Positions 7,495 to 15,880 are shown, numbered from the stretch's first letter. The stretch is DNA of 64,000 bases from CAWINX01 sp963702055 (GCA_963702055.1 OY969702.1:2108001-2172000); one strand, 5' to 3'. The notes: generated from the letters alone by a model not told the origin. Translations and numbers: made by a program.

Positions 7495-8406
7495 TCAGTG
7501 GCCCGGGCCGGTCTCGCAGCCGATCGAGCGGCCGCGGCCCACCTGGCCGTTGCAGTAGTCGCGGCCGGGGCCGCCGAACAGCCGATCCGGCTGGGGGCCG
7601 CCGTAGAGGCGGTCGTTGCCGGGGCCGCCGTGGCAGCCGTCCATCCCGGCGCCCATCTTGCAGACGTCGTTGCCGGGCCCGCCCCAGCAGGCGTCGCTGC
7701 TGTGGGAGTCCGGTGGCCCGGCCACGCAGACGTCGTTGCCGGGGCCGCCGAACAATCGGTCCGAGCCGCGGCCGCCGAAGAGGTAGTCGTTGCCGGGGCC
7801 GCCGTGGCAGCCGTCCTTCCCCGGCCCCATGTAGCAGCGATCGTTGCCGGGCCCGCCCCAGCAGGCGTCGCTGCCGGCGCCGTGCATGCAGACGTCGTTG
7901 CCGGAGCCCATGAAGCAGTCGCTGTTGCGCTGGCCGGTGACGCAGAGGTCGTTGCCGCCATAGGTGAGGCAGCGGTTTTTCTTCGCCCCCTGGGAGTAGC
8001 AGGTGTCGGATTCGCTGTTGCCCTGGAACCCGTCCGAGCCGTCACCGAGGTAGGCGGTGAGGGGGACCGGCAGCGGGTCCAGCACGTCGACTTTGTCGTT
8101 GCCGGGGCCCATGTCGACCTCGACCGAGCCGACCCCGTCGAGGGGACAGATGACGTGGGCGGCATCCTCGCCGGGGCGGCAGCCGACCTGCTGGCCGGGA
8201 TACATGTAGCCGTGGACCAGGAGGTCGGCGCCGTCGCCGCTGACCGTCAGCCTCAGGTGCGAGCTGTGTTCGGCGCCGCGGATGACGATCTGGCTCTCCG
8301 GCGAAGCGATCGTCGGCACGATCAGCAGCGCGACGGTGACCGCAGCCGCCGCCAGCGCCAGCCTGCCCATCCGCTTCTCGAGTCTCGTGCCCGGGATCGA
8401 AGTCAT
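7495..8406 (-). CDS. Exported cysteine-rich RTX-like calcium-binding repeat protein
   Basis: The protein is 303 aa. A basic N-terminus and hydrophobic stretch (about residues 13-35, GRLALAAAAVTVALLIV) form a signal peptide. Residues about 35-130 are a beta-rich domain with VICPLDGVGSVEVDMGPGND. Residues about 130-290 are about ten to twelve nonapeptide-like repeats of the GGPGND type, as in haemolysin-type Ca2+-binding beta rolls. Unlike ordinary RTX proteins, most repeats contain Cys at fixed places (GNDVCMHGAGSDACWGG, GNDRCYMGPGKDGCHGG), so stacked disulfides or metal ligands are possible. It has no neighbouring type I secretion genes, so export is probably via Sec. Confidence 0.72.
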   Translation of the reverse strand: MTSIPGTRLEKRMGRLALAAAAVTVALLIVPTIASPESQIVIRGAEHSSHLRLTVSGDGADLLVHGYMYPGQQVGCRPGEDAAHVICPLDGVGSVEVDMGPGNDKVDVLDPLPVPLTAYLGDGSDGFQGNSESDTCYSQGAKKNRCLTYGGNDLCVTGQRNSDCFMGSGNDVCMHGAGSDACWGGPGNDRCYMGPGKDGCHGGPGNDYLFGGRGSDRLFGGPGNDVCVAGPPDSHSSDACWGGPGNDVCKMGAGMDGCHGGPGNDRLYGGPQPDRLFGGPGRDYCNGQVGRGRSIGCETGPGH

Positions 8407-8504
8407 CCATGACCTCTATCGATCACTCTCATAGATGACAACACCGGGGATGGACGGATGTCTTCCACCGCGCTGGCCTGAGGTGGCCTCGGGGGGACCA
8501 GAGA

Positions 8505-8520
8505 GTCACCGAATTGGCAC
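8505..8520 (+). promoter_or_regulatory. Conserved 16-bp motif upstream of coiled-coil micro-protein B
   Basis: GTCACCGAATTGGCAC matches 6345-6360 at 15 of 16 positions, although the flanking sequence is only weakly similar. A TACTCT hexamer follows at about the same distance and lies 13 bp before the ATG. This conservation in front of a duplicated gene is the evidence for function. Confidence 0.5.
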
Positions 8521-8568
8521 ATATACGTGCGCAACGCGTCAAGTTGAGTGCCGTACTCTTCGAGGAGC

Positions 8569-8844
8569 ATGGAGCACGCCAAAGCCACCTGGACCGATCA
8601 GCGCCTCGACGACTTGGCGCACCGAATGGACGATGGTTTCCGGCGGGTCGATGCCGACATCCGCGATTTGCGTTCCGAGATGAGCGCCCGTTTTGAAGCC
8701 GCCGACACCCGTGCCGACGCCCACTTTGAGGCCATGCAAGCCCGGGTCGACTCCTTCCAGCGCACCATGCTCCAACTCGGCGGCGGGATGATCGTCACCT
8801 TCGTGGTCGGCTTCGCCGGCATCCTGGTCGCGCAGCTGGCTTGA
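8569..8844 (+). CDS. Small coiled-coil protein with a C-terminal membrane anchor, copy B
   Basis: The protein is 91 aa (MEHAKATWTDQRLDDLAHRM), paralogous to the gene at 6409-6672. The helical region contains an extra heptad-like block (ADTRADAHFEAMQARVDSF), so the two copies differ in coiled-coil length. The membrane helix (QLGGGMIVTFVVGFAG) is almost identical to copy A. The strongest conservation is at the two ends. It could form homo- or hetero-oligomers with copy A. The function is unknown. Confidence 0.65.
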   Translation: MEHAKATWTDQRLDDLAHRMDDGFRRVDADIRDLRSEMSARFEAADTRADAHFEAMQARVDSFQRTMLQLGGGMIVTFVVGFAGILVAQLA

Positions 8845-8983
8845 AATTGCGGTAAGCGACCTCTTCCCCGTGCCTTCCGCGACGGGCAGTACTCAGCCCG
8901 GAGAGCCACGCGCTCGACCCCCACGCTGGCTACTTCAGGAAGCCGATGCGGGCATCGACCATCGGTCCCCGCATCGAGTTGCC

Positions 8984-9364
8984 CTACGCGCTGGCGAGGA
9001 CGATCTCGCAGCCTCCCGAGGTGAAGGAGCCCGCTTGAAGGGCAAGCTTCCTCGGCAGCTTCGCCGCCTTGCCTTTGGGCCGGATGTCGATCATCAACTC
9101 GATGCCGAGGCCGCTTGCGACCCTGATCAGTCGCTCCATGCTGGGGTTGTGCTCGCCGATCTCCATTCGCGCGACATCGGACTGATGTACGCCAAGACGC
9201 TCTGCAAGCTGGCTCTGGGATAGCCCGAGCTTCGCACGGTAGTGGGCCACCTCAACCGCAAGCCAGCGGGCCACCGTCGTTCTCTCCCACTCTTCGCGGA
9301 ATTCAGGATCGCGGAGAGCCTCGGCGAGCACCTCTTCGTTGGGAATGAGCTGATCGGAAGCCAT
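8984..9364 (-). CDS. XRE-family HTH antitoxin (HigA-like)
   Basis: The protein is 126 aa. The central region holds a lambda-repressor-like helix-turn-helix: YRAKLGLSQSQLAERLGVHQSDVARMEIGEHNPS. The N-terminal about 45 residues (EEVLAEALRDPEFREEWER) are typical of HigA-type antitoxins that accompany RelE/HigB toxins. The C-terminal stretch continues past the HTH with a basic segment. The toxin gene is immediately upstream (toxin first, as in higBA) with a 73-bp AT-rich gap. Confidence 0.85.
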   Translation of the reverse strand: MASDQLIPNEEVLAEALRDPEFREEWERTTVARWLAVEVAHYRAKLGLSQSQLAERLGVHQSDVARMEIGEHNPSMERLIRVASGLGIELMIDIRPKGKAAKLPRKLALQAGSFTSGGCEIVLASA

Positions 9365-9437
9365 TTCTGTCGCCTCTCCGCAATAATAACATACTTGTAA
9401 TTATGGTATTCATCCTTTCTTCCCCTTCTCCAGGCGA
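9365..9437 (-). promoter_or_regulatory. AT-rich gap between toxin and HTH antitoxin, probable antitoxin promoter
   Basis: This 73-bp spacer contains the most AT-rich stretch of the neighbourhood (9381-9412) with short arms ATAC at 9391-9394 and GTAT at 9406-9409. In a GC-rich genome this is a likely promoter/operator that lets the antitoxin be made independently of the toxin. The exact -35 and -10 boxes cannot be fixed by eye. Confidence 0.4.
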
Positions 9438-9824
9438 TCAACGCTGCTTGGCGGCTCGCACGGAACGGTCGCAGCCGAGTCTGTTGATTCCGGCCTCCGG
9501 TCCTACGGCAAGAATCGCGAACAGTCGTCCTCCGATCCTGCGGTAGATCGGCCGCCAGCGGCTGCGCCCACGCCTAGGGCGGAGTTCGCGCATGCCCGAT
9601 CCCTCCTTCCCTACCACGGCGCTCTGATGCGGGTAGGCAAGCGCCGGACCGTCAACTTCGAGCTTCTCGGTCACATGGAGAATCGCGGCCGTCTCGCCGG
9701 CGTCGTCGATCTTCCGCCACTCTTCAATCGCCTGTGGGTGCCATCTGACGTTCCAGCCGGCAGGGGTCGCACTTGCGAGGACGGTGCGACGGCGTTGCCG
9801 GCGGTGCTGTGGGTTCTTGGGCAT
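9438..9824 (-). CDS. RelE/HigB-type toxin (phage Gp49-like)
   Basis: The protein is 128 aa from ATG 9824 (a GTG at 9833 is also in frame). NVRWHPQAIEEWRKIDDAG, LPYPHQ-like ALAYPHQSAVVGKEGSGMRELRPRRGRSRWRPIYRR and RLFAILAVG match the HigB/Gp49 family, which cleaves mRNA on the ribosome. It precedes the HTH antitoxin. The N-terminal about 28 residues are basic and unusual for the family, and they overlap about 100 bp of the end of the upstream DUF4236 gene in a different frame. The true start may therefore be further in. Confidence 0.75.
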   Translation of the reverse strand: MPKNPQHRRQRRRTVLASATPAGWNVRWHPQAIEEWRKIDDAGETAAILHVTEKLEVDGPALAYPHQSAVVGKEGSGMRELRPRRGRSRWRPIYRRIGGRLFAILAVGPEAGINRLGCDRSVRAAKQR

Positions 9825-10444
9825 CGAAATCACTCATACAGCCCGCCGACGCACCCTCGTCGAGCTGCGCCTGCTCGGCCTTCCGCTCCGCCTCGCGACG
9901 CTCTTTCTCCGCCGCCACGGCTGTCGCAAGGTCCGCGTCCACCTTGTCACGCGCTGCGCCGAGCTTTGTCCACAGCTTGTCCAGGCGAGCCTGCTCGGCT
10001 CGCTGGGCTTCCGCCCGCCGTCCCTCTTCGGCGACGGCCTCGTCCTCGGCATCGCGATCGGCGACCCTGGTGGCTTCAAGCCGGTCTCTGACGCGCCAGA
10101 TTGGGATTCCCTCCCGATGGCGCTTGCGGCTCGCGCGCATCAGCGCGTAGCGGTCGACCGGCTCCGGCGCGGCGGCAACCGGCGGTGCCTCGCCGCCGCC
10201 CGTTGCGGCTATCAGCTCGGGGACGTCCGCGGCCTTCTCCAGCCCGGCTTTGATCGGCTCCGGGTCGACCTCCTCGGCGGCGGGAAGCGCGACTCGCGCA
10301 GCCTTCGAAAAAGCGTGTGCTGGAGACGCCGACTCCGCGGCTGCCGACGTGGACCCGCGCGGCACGCGGACCGATGCCCGCGCTGATGCCGCGGCTCGAA
10401 GCCTTAACCCGAACCCCGGGGGCGATCTTGAAGCTCATGCCCAT
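9724..10444 (-). pseudogene. DUF4236 protein with coiled-coil tail, frameshifted at a T run
   Basis: ATG 10444 opens a frame reading MGMSFKIAPGVRVKASSRGI then SAGIGPRAARVHVGSRGVGVS, which is the DUF4236 domain (F-x-K-x-I-x-P-G-V-R...G-x-R-G-x-x-V-S). At about 10305-10309 there is a run of five T (minus strand), after which the sensible sequence is in the +1 frame: a PALPAAEE-like linker, then an Ala/Glu/Arg-rich coiled coil (RRAEAQRAEQARLDKLW) down to a stop at 9724. Removing one T restores a single protein of about 240 aa. The start overlaps the stop of the upstream Excalibur gene (TGATG). It could be a real mutation, a homopolymer error or programmed slippage. Confidence 0.6.
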
Positions 10445-11703
10445 CAGCCGTCACATCCGATGCCGTCGCCGTCGGCGTCGAGGCCGTAGTGGTCGACTCC
10501 CAGCACTTGCACGGTTCCGGTGTAGAGGGGCCCGTCGCCGCTGCCTCCCTTGCAGTCGTAGTCGACCGCGTTGGGGTCTAGGCAGCCGCTGTAGTTGGGG
10601 TCGCATTGCGGGCTCGGTGCGGGGGGCGGGGGCGGGGGCGCTGGCTTGGGCTTCTCGATGATCGCCAACCGGCGCTGGTAGCGGGAGACGTCGCTCTCGG
10701 CGCCGGTCAGGCGACCGCGGGCCTGGTCGAGCTTGAGCCGAATCCCTTGCAGGTCGCTGCGGTCGCTCTGCGCGGCCGCAACCAGCACCGATGCCTGCCG
10801 GTCGAGCCTTGCCGCCGTTCGGCGGGCGCGGTCGAGGGCAGGCGTATGCATCGACTTGCCGCTGGCGTGGTAGCGAAGCGCGGCGGAGGCTCTGTTGCTC
10901 GAGGCGTCGCCGGCGAAGACGGCCGAGCCGAGTCCAATGAGGCAAAGCGCGCCCAGCACGCCCGCGAGAACCTGGACGGCCCGCCGCGGCAAGCGCTCAC
11001 GGCGCATCACCGGGCGCTCGCGTCCCCTCTGTATCTCCGCGGAATGGCGAGCGAGCACCAGGGCATTGGCGAGCACGAAGCCGAGCGCGAACAGCGCGAT
11101 CCCGAGGACTCCCGCAACGCCGCCCGCGGCGCCGATCGCGGCGCCGACGATGACCATCAGCAACCCACCGCCGACGCAGAGGCCGATCGCCTGGTTGCGC
11201 GGCATCCGGGCCAGCCAGGCGACCAGCGCCGTCGCGCGGAACCAATCCCAGGCGAGGGCGATGCCCGCGGCGACGAGCATGGCCAGCGCGAAGCCGAGCC
11301 CCGCGCGAACCGTTTCGTCGTGGCGATTGACGGAGTCCTGTCGCTCCCTTTCGAGCCGGGTGAGCGTCGCGGTGGCGTCCCGCCGGCGGGCGCGCAGTCG
11401 CGCTTCGATCGTCGCTGCTCGTTGGTCGGCCGCATGCGCCGCGCTCGCAACCGGAGTCGCCCGTGCGCTGCTCGTCTTGAGCCGTGCCTGCGCCGGCTGC
11501 AGCTCGGCCTGGAACTCGCTCACCTCGGCGGTCGCGTTCTCAACCCGGGATTGGGCTTCGCTCAGCGCCGCGTTCAGATCTTGCGCCGTGGCCGCCTCGC
11601 TCCAGGTCAGAACCGCGAGACACGCCAGCACGCCCAGCGCGAAAGCGATCCGTACCTGTCCTCCCCTTGATGTCACCTCAGCCCTCTTACTCAAATTGCG
11701 CAC
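10444..11703 (-). CDS. Membrane protein with coiled coils and C-terminal Excalibur domain
   Basis: The protein is 419 aa. A signal peptide or membrane segment lies at residues about 17-40, followed by a coiled coil (about 42-125) and two to three transmembrane helices (about 135-155, 175-215). A further helix at about 245-265 precedes a second coiled coil (about 275-345) and a proline linker. The C-terminus (CDPNYSGCLDPNAVDYDCKGG ... GLDADGDGIGCDG, written here in part) is the Excalibur Ca2+-binding motif with DxDxDGxxC. The protein probably sits in the membrane with an extracytoplasmic Ca2+-binding end. It is translationally coupled to the DUF4236 gene. I do not know its function. Confidence 0.72.
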   Translation of the reverse strand: MRNLSKRAEVTSRGGQVRIAFALGVLACLAVLTWSEAATAQDLNAALSEAQSRVENATAEVSEFQAELQPAQARLKTSSARATPVASAAHAADQRAATIEARLRARRRDATATLTRLERERQDSVNRHDETVRAGLGFALAMLVAAGIALAWDWFRATALVAWLARMPRNQAIGLCVGGGLLMVIVGAAIGAAGGVAGVLGIALFALGFVLANALVLARHSAEIQRGRERPVMRRERLPRRAVQVLAGVLGALCLIGLGSAVFAGDASSNRASAALRYHASGKSMHTPALDRARRTAARLDRQASVLVAAAQSDRSDLQGIRLKLDQARGRLTGAESDVSRYQRRLAIIEKPKPAPPPPPPAPSPQCDPNYSGCLDPNAVDYDCKGGSGDGPLYTGTVQVLGVDHYGLDADGDGIGCDG

Positions 11704-11954
11704 TGCAATCTAACCAAGTTGAGCGAAAAAGGGAGTTCAACGCGCGTCGGTGATTCGAGGCGCTCGCCGAGTCAGGCGGGGGGGTGGCGCTGCGACTCTC
11801 TCGAGCCCTTGGACGGGCCGAACAGCCCCTCGCGAAGCGCGAGGATCCCGATCGCCGCGCCGGCGGAAAGACCGACTCCGTAGATCAAGCGAGCATTGAG
11901 TGAAGAAACCGGCGAGCAGATGCTCTGTGATCGCTCGATAGTCTGCTCGGCACC
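11704..11954. other. Intergenic region upstream of the heptose operon
   Basis: This 251-bp divergent region probably holds the promoter of the polysaccharide operon. On the minus strand a short frame ending at 11772 reads LIYGVGLSAGAAIGILALRE, a single membrane helix of about 38 residues with a TTG start. It might encode a micro-protein, but there is no supporting context. No clear operator palindrome is visible. Confidence 0.35.
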
Positions 11955-12575
11955 ATGGCACCAGCCGATCACACCAGCGTTTACCTTGCGTCGGTCGCCG
12001 ACCTCGCGCGCGACGTTCCCGTCGAGCGGGTTGATGCCATGGCGCGTGGCCTGGCGGCATTGCGCGAAGACGGCGGACGGCTGTTTCTCCTCGGCGTCGG
12101 CGGTGGCGCCGGCCACGCCTCGCACGCCGTCAACGACTTCCGCAAGCTCTGCCACATCGAGAGCTATGCGCCTACCGACAATGTGTCAGAGCTAACGGCT
12201 CGCACCAACGACGACGGCTGGGAGACGTCTTTCTCCGCTTGGCTCGAGATTTCGCGACTCGGGGAGCGCGATGCCCTGTTCGTCTTCTCCGTTGGCGGCG
12301 GTTCGCGAGAGCACAACGTGTCGGTCAACCTCGTTAACGCGATGGAGCTGGGAAAGACGCGCGGCGCCGCGCTCTACGGGGTCGTCGGGGCGCCGGGCGG
12401 CACCCTGGCTGAGCTGGCCGACGTGGCAATCCTCGTCGATGCGCCGCCGGCGCTGAAGACGCCGCTGGTCGAGTCGTTTCAGGCCGTCGTCTGGCACGCG
12501 CTGGTTTCCCATCCCGAGCTGGCCGTCCAGCAGGGTCACTGGGAGAGCCTCGCGGGCGCCGACACCACAAGGTGA
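11955..12575 (+). CDS. gmhA: Sedoheptulose-7-phosphate isomerase (SIS domain)
   Basis: The protein is 206 aa. A SIS fold is seen from LFLLGVGGGAGHASHAVNDF (residues about 43-62) through FVFSVGGGSREHNVSVNLVNA to GAPGGTLAELADVAILV. The GmhA family converts sedoheptulose 7-phosphate into D-glycero-D-manno-heptose 7-phosphate, the first step of nucleotide-heptose synthesis. It heads an operon in which gmhB, a transaldolase, an epimerase, hddA and hddC follow with overlaps of a few bases, making the heptose role well supported. Its stop overlaps the gmhB GTG by 4 bp. Confidence 0.85.
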   Translation: MAPADHTSVYLASVADLARDVPVERVDAMARGLAALREDGGRLFLLGVGGGAGHASHAVNDFRKLCHIESYAPTDNVSELTARTNDDGWETSFSAWLEISRLGERDALFVFSVGGGSREHNVSVNLVNAMELGKTRGAALYGVVGAPGGTLAELADVAILVDAPPALKTPLVESFQAVVWHALVSHPELAVQQGHWESLAGADTTR

Positions 12576-13162
12576 GTCGGCGGAGGGCCGCCTTCCTCGA
12601 CCGCGATGGCGTGCTCAATGCTCTGGTCCGGGACCCGCTCTCCGGCCGGTACGAGTCACCGCTGCACTCCCGCGACGTGCGGCTGTTGCCCGGCACCGCG
12701 ACCGCGGTGAGGCAGCTAGCGGATGCAGGCTTCGCTGTCGTGGGGGTGTCCAACCAGCCGGCGGCGGCCAAGGGGACGATCAAGCTCGAGGAACTCTTTG
12801 AAGTGCAGGAGCGGGTGCTGGAGTTGCTTACCGACGCCGGGATCAACTTCGATGGCTTTTACCTATGCCCGCATCACCCCGAAGGAGTCATGAAAGAACT
12901 CAGCGGGCCATGCGACTGCCGCAAGCCGGCCCCCGGCATGCTGCTTGAGGCCGCTGCCGAGTTGGGGCTCGACCCTTCCTCGTCTTGGATGATCGGCGAC
13001 ACCGACACCGACATCGCCGCTGGGCGCGCCGCAGGATGTCGTACGGCGCTGATCGAGAATCCGGGCAGTGCCCATAAGCGGGGGGGAAGTGGTGCAGCGG
13101 ACTTGACAGCGGCTGACCTGCCCGACGCTGTTAAAACAATCATCAGCGGACAGTGGTATTAG
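12572..13162 (+). CDS. gmhB: D-glycero-D-manno-heptose 1,7-bisphosphate 7-phosphatase
   Basis: The protein is 196 aa with a GTG start overlapping gmhA. It has the HAD nucleophile motif FLDRDGVLN at residues about 7-15, a zinc-binding loop (YLCPHHPEG ... CDCRKPAPG) diagnostic of GmhB, and the late HAD motif MIGDTDTDIAAG. It removes the 7-phosphate of heptose 1,7-bisphosphate in the cytosol. The histidinol-phosphatase branch of this HAD family is an alternative, but the neighbours argue for heptose. Confidence 0.88.
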   Translation: MSRRRAAFLDRDGVLNALVRDPLSGRYESPLHSRDVRLLPGTATAVRQLADAGFAVVGVSNQPAAAKGTIKLEELFEVQERVLELLTDAGINFDGFYLCPHHPEGVMKELSGPCDCRKPAPGMLLEAAAELGLDPSSSWMIGDTDTDIAAGRAAGCRTALIENPGSAHKRGGSGAADLTAADLPDAVKTIISGQWY

Positions 13163-13208
13163 TAGGTGCCTCGCTTGGCAGGCTCCCCTCGCTAAGCAGG
13201 GCTTTCGC

Positions 13209-13919
13209 ATGCTCAACGACATTTCCACCCGGATTTTCGCCGATGGAGCCGATCTCGATGGGATCTTGGCTCTGGCCGACGACCCGAACATCGCCGGGTT
13301 CACGACCAACCCGACGCTGATGTGGAAGGCCGGCCTGACCGACTATGCCGACTTCGCCCAGCGGCTGCTGGAGCGCATCACCACCCATCCGATCTCGTTC
13401 GAGGTTTTCGCCGACGATGTCGAGGAGATGCGCCGCCAGGCTCGGCTGATCTCTGGCTGGGGCGAGAACGTCTACGTCAAGATCCCGATCACCACGACGT
13501 CCGGCGAGTCGATGGCGCCTCTCGTGCGCGAACTTTCGGAGGGGGGCGTGCAGATCAACGTGACGGCGATGTTCACGACCGCCCAGGTCGAGTTGATCAC
13601 CGCGGCCGTCAAGGATGGCGCTCCCTCCTATCTTTCGGTGTTCGCAGGCCGCATCGCCGACGCAGGGGTCGACCCAGTGCCGATCATGGCGCGCTCGGTC
13701 GAGATCATGCGCGACGCACCGAAGTCAGAGCTGATTTGGGCCTCGCCGCGTGAGATCCTCAACGTCGTGCAGGCCGACCAGGTCGGATGTCACATCATCA
13801 CGGTCACGCACGACCTGCTCAAGAAGCTCAACTCACTAGGTAAGAACCTCGACCAGTTCTCGCTCGAGACCGTGCAGATGTTCCGTCGCGACGCGATCGC
13901 CGCCGGGTTCAACCTCTAG
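13209..13919 (+). CDS. Transaldolase-family protein of the heptose operon
   Basis: The protein is 236 aa, the size of the compact TalC/fructose-6-phosphate aldolase class. FTTNPTLMWKAG and the Schiff-base lysine in VYVKIPITTT are visible, followed by GVQINVTAMFTTAQ and SVFAGRIADAG. It probably interconverts sugar phosphates (sedoheptulose 7-phosphate or related) and feeds the heptose pathway. That role is inferred from location between gmhB and the epimerase. The next gene starts one base after its stop. Confidence 0.8.
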   Translation: MLNDISTRIFADGADLDGILALADDPNIAGFTTNPTLMWKAGLTDYADFAQRLLERITTHPISFEVFADDVEEMRRQARLISGWGENVYVKIPITTTSGESMAPLVRELSEGGVQINVTAMFTTAQVELITAAVKDGAPSYLSVFAGRIADAGVDPVPIMARSVEIMRDAPKSELIWASPREILNVVQADQVGCHIITVTHDLLKKLNSLGKNLDQFSLETVQMFRRDAIAAGFNL

Positions 13920-14897
13920 ATGCGCGCCTGCATCACTGGCGGCGCGGGCTTCATCGGCAGCACCCTCGCGGACCGGCTGAGCCATGACGGGGTCGAGTTG
14001 ACGATCATTGACGATTTCCGCAGCGGCAGGCATGAGTTTGTCGCTGAGTTGCTGGAGCGCCCGGGCGTACGCCTCCTGGAGGGCGATGTGCTCGACCTAG
14101 CCCTGATGCGCGACGCGGTCGCCGGCTGCGACTGGGTCTTCCACCTCCAGGCCAATGCCGATGTGCGCCACGGACTCGACCATCCGCGGCGCGACCTCGA
14201 GCAGAACACGATTGCGACATCGACCGTACTCGAGGCGATGCGCGCCGAGGGTGTGTCGAAGATCGCCTTCTCCTCAACCGGATCGGTCTACGGCGAACCA
14301 GAGGTTTTCCCGACGCCCGAAGATGCGCCGTTTCCACTTCAGACATCCCTCTACGCAGCGTCGAAGCTTGCCGGGGAGGGCATGATCGGCGCCTACGCGC
14401 ACGGTTACGGTTTCACCGGGCTGATCTTCCGCTTCGTTTCGATCCTCGGTGAGCGCTACACGCACGGCCACGTCTACGATTTCTATCGCGCGCTGCGAGC
14501 GGACCCGAGCCGCTTGCGAGTGCTCGGCGACGGCCGTCAGGAGAAGTCCTACCTCTACGTGCAGGACTGCATCTCAGCGATTCTGACCGCAGCTGATGCC
14601 CATGAGCAGACTGGTGGCGCCCACGTCTACAACCTTGGCACCGATGAGACGATCGTTCTCGATGACTCGGTGGCGACGATCGTCGCCCACCTCGGCCTCG
14701 ACCCGGAGATCGAGCACACAGGTGGGCGGCGGGGCTGGGCCGGCGACAGCCCCCTAATCCACCTCGACTGCACGAAGATCCGTGCGCTCGGCTGGACGCC
14801 TACGCACTCCATCGAGGCGTCTATCGCCCGCACGCTCGACTGGTTCGACCTCCACCCCGAGATCGTGCTCGACTCCGCCCCCGAAAGGACACTATGA
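13920..14897 (+). CDS. NAD-dependent epimerase/dehydratase (extended SDR)
   Basis: The protein is 325 aa. The N-terminal Rossmann motif GGAGFIGSTLADRL, the catalytic SSTGSVYG and YAASK (Tyr/Lys pair), and the sugar-binding C-terminal lobe place it in the GalE/Gmd-like extended SDR family. In this operon a nucleotide-heptose or other NDP-sugar epimerase/dehydratase is likely. The exact substrate cannot be read from the sequence. Its stop overlaps the start of hddA by 4 bp. Confidence 0.82.
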   Translation: MRACITGGAGFIGSTLADRLSHDGVELTIIDDFRSGRHEFVAELLERPGVRLLEGDVLDLALMRDAVAGCDWVFHLQANADVRHGLDHPRRDLEQNTIATSTVLEAMRAEGVSKIAFSSTGSVYGEPEVFPTPEDAPFPLQTSLYAASKLAGEGMIGAYAHGYGFTGLIFRFVSILGERYTHGHVYDFYRALRADPSRLRVLGDGRQEKSYLYVQDCISAILTAADAHEQTGGAHVYNLGTDETIVLDDSVATIVAHLGLDPEIEHTGGRRGWAGDSPLIHLDCTKIRALGWTPTHSIEASIARTLDWFDLHPEIVLDSAPERTL

Positions 14898-15880
14898 GCG
14901 TCATCTCCAGCCGTGCGCCGCTGCGCATCTCACTCGGCGGCGGCGGCACGGACCTGCCGTCCTACTACGCCGAGCATGGCGGCTTTCTCGTCTCCGGCGC
15001 GATCGACAAGTACGTCTACATGCTGACCCACACGGTCTTCCAGCACCGCTACCGCATGAAGTACTCCTCAACGGAAGAGGTTGACACCATCGAGGAGATC
15101 CAGCACCCGATCCTGCGTGAAACCCTGCTGCGTCACTGGCGCGGCAACCCGCTGGAGATCGCATCGGTCGCGGACGTGCCGGCGGGTACCGGCATGGGGT
15201 CCTCGGGAGCATTCACCGTCTGTCTGCTCAAGGGGCTCGCGCTCGCGCGCCGTGCCGCGGTTGCGCCGGGTGCGCTGGCGGAAGCCGCGTGCGAGATCGA
15301 GATCGACGTGCTGCGTGAGCCGGTCGGCAAGCAGGACCAGTACGTCGCCGCGCACGGAGGCATCTGCTCCTACACGTTCAACCCCGACGGCAGCGTCGAT
15401 GTCGAGCCGCTTGAACTGGCGGAGGGGACACTGCGCAAGCTGCGCGACCACCTGCTGCTGTTCTTCACCGGCGAGGCGCGCGACGCCGCCACCGTTCTCG
15501 GCGACCAGGATCAGCGTTCCAAGGCCGGTGACGCGTCGATGTTGGAGAACCTCCACCGCACCAAGGAGATGGGCCATCGCAGCCGCGATTTGCTGCTCGC
15601 CGGCGATTTGGAGAGCTACGCCGAGCTCATGCACGAGCACTGGGAGAACAAGCGTCGCCGCTCCCCCGGCATGGCGAGCGAGCACATCGACCGGCTCTAC
15701 ACCCTGGCGCGTCGCAGCGGCGCGATCGGCGGCAAGCTGGTGGGCGCCGGCGGCGGTGGTTTCCTGCTTGTCTATGCACAGCGGCCGGTGGACACGAGGC
15801 AGGCGATGGCCGCCGCCGGCGCGCATGAACTGGTCTTCGATTTCGAGTTCAGCGGGGCGACGGGCACGGAGTACAAGTGA
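14894..15880 (+). CDS. hddA: D-glycero-D-manno-heptose 7-phosphate 1-kinase (GHMP family)
   Basis: The protein is 328 aa. The N-terminus APLRISLGGGGTDLPSYYAE and the GHMP ATP-binding motif VPAGTGMGSSGAFTV (residues about 95-110), plus GKLVGAGGGGFLLVY near the C-terminus, match HddA. HddA phosphorylates C1 of heptose 7-phosphate in the alpha configuration, the branch leading to GDP-heptose. GmhA, GmhB and HddC beside it complete the set. It overlaps both neighbours by 4 bp. Confidence 0.88.
   Translation: MSVISSRAPLRISLGGGGTDLPSYYAEHGGFLVSGAIDKYVYMLTHTVFQHRYRMKYSSTEEVDTIEEIQHPILRETLLRHWRGNPLEIASVADVPAGTGMGSSGAFTVCLLKGLALARRAAVAPGALAEAACEIEIDVLREPVGKQDQYVAAHGGICSYTFNPDGSVDVEPLELAEGTLRKLRDHLLLFFTGEARDAATVLGDQDQRSKAGDASMLENLHRTKEMGHRSRDLLLAGDLESYAELMHEHWENKRRRSPGMASEHIDRLYTLARRSGAIGGKLVGAGGGGFLLVYAQRPVDTRQAMAAAGAHELVFDFEFSGATGTEYK

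Noticed and set aside
7590..7900. Repeated GC-rich units that might be a CRISPR or tandem repeat array
   Set aside because: They encode the RTX-like GGPGND repeats of the minus-strand protein and have no regular spacer structure.
9834..10491. Several plus-strand frames over the DUF4236/coiled-coil region
   Set aside because: They are shadows of the Arg/Glu/Ala-rich minus-strand coiled coil.
11772..11900. Micro-protein with a single membrane helix upstream of gmhA
   Set aside because: The frame is short, needs a TTG start and has no homology evidence; it is mentioned only in the intergenic note.
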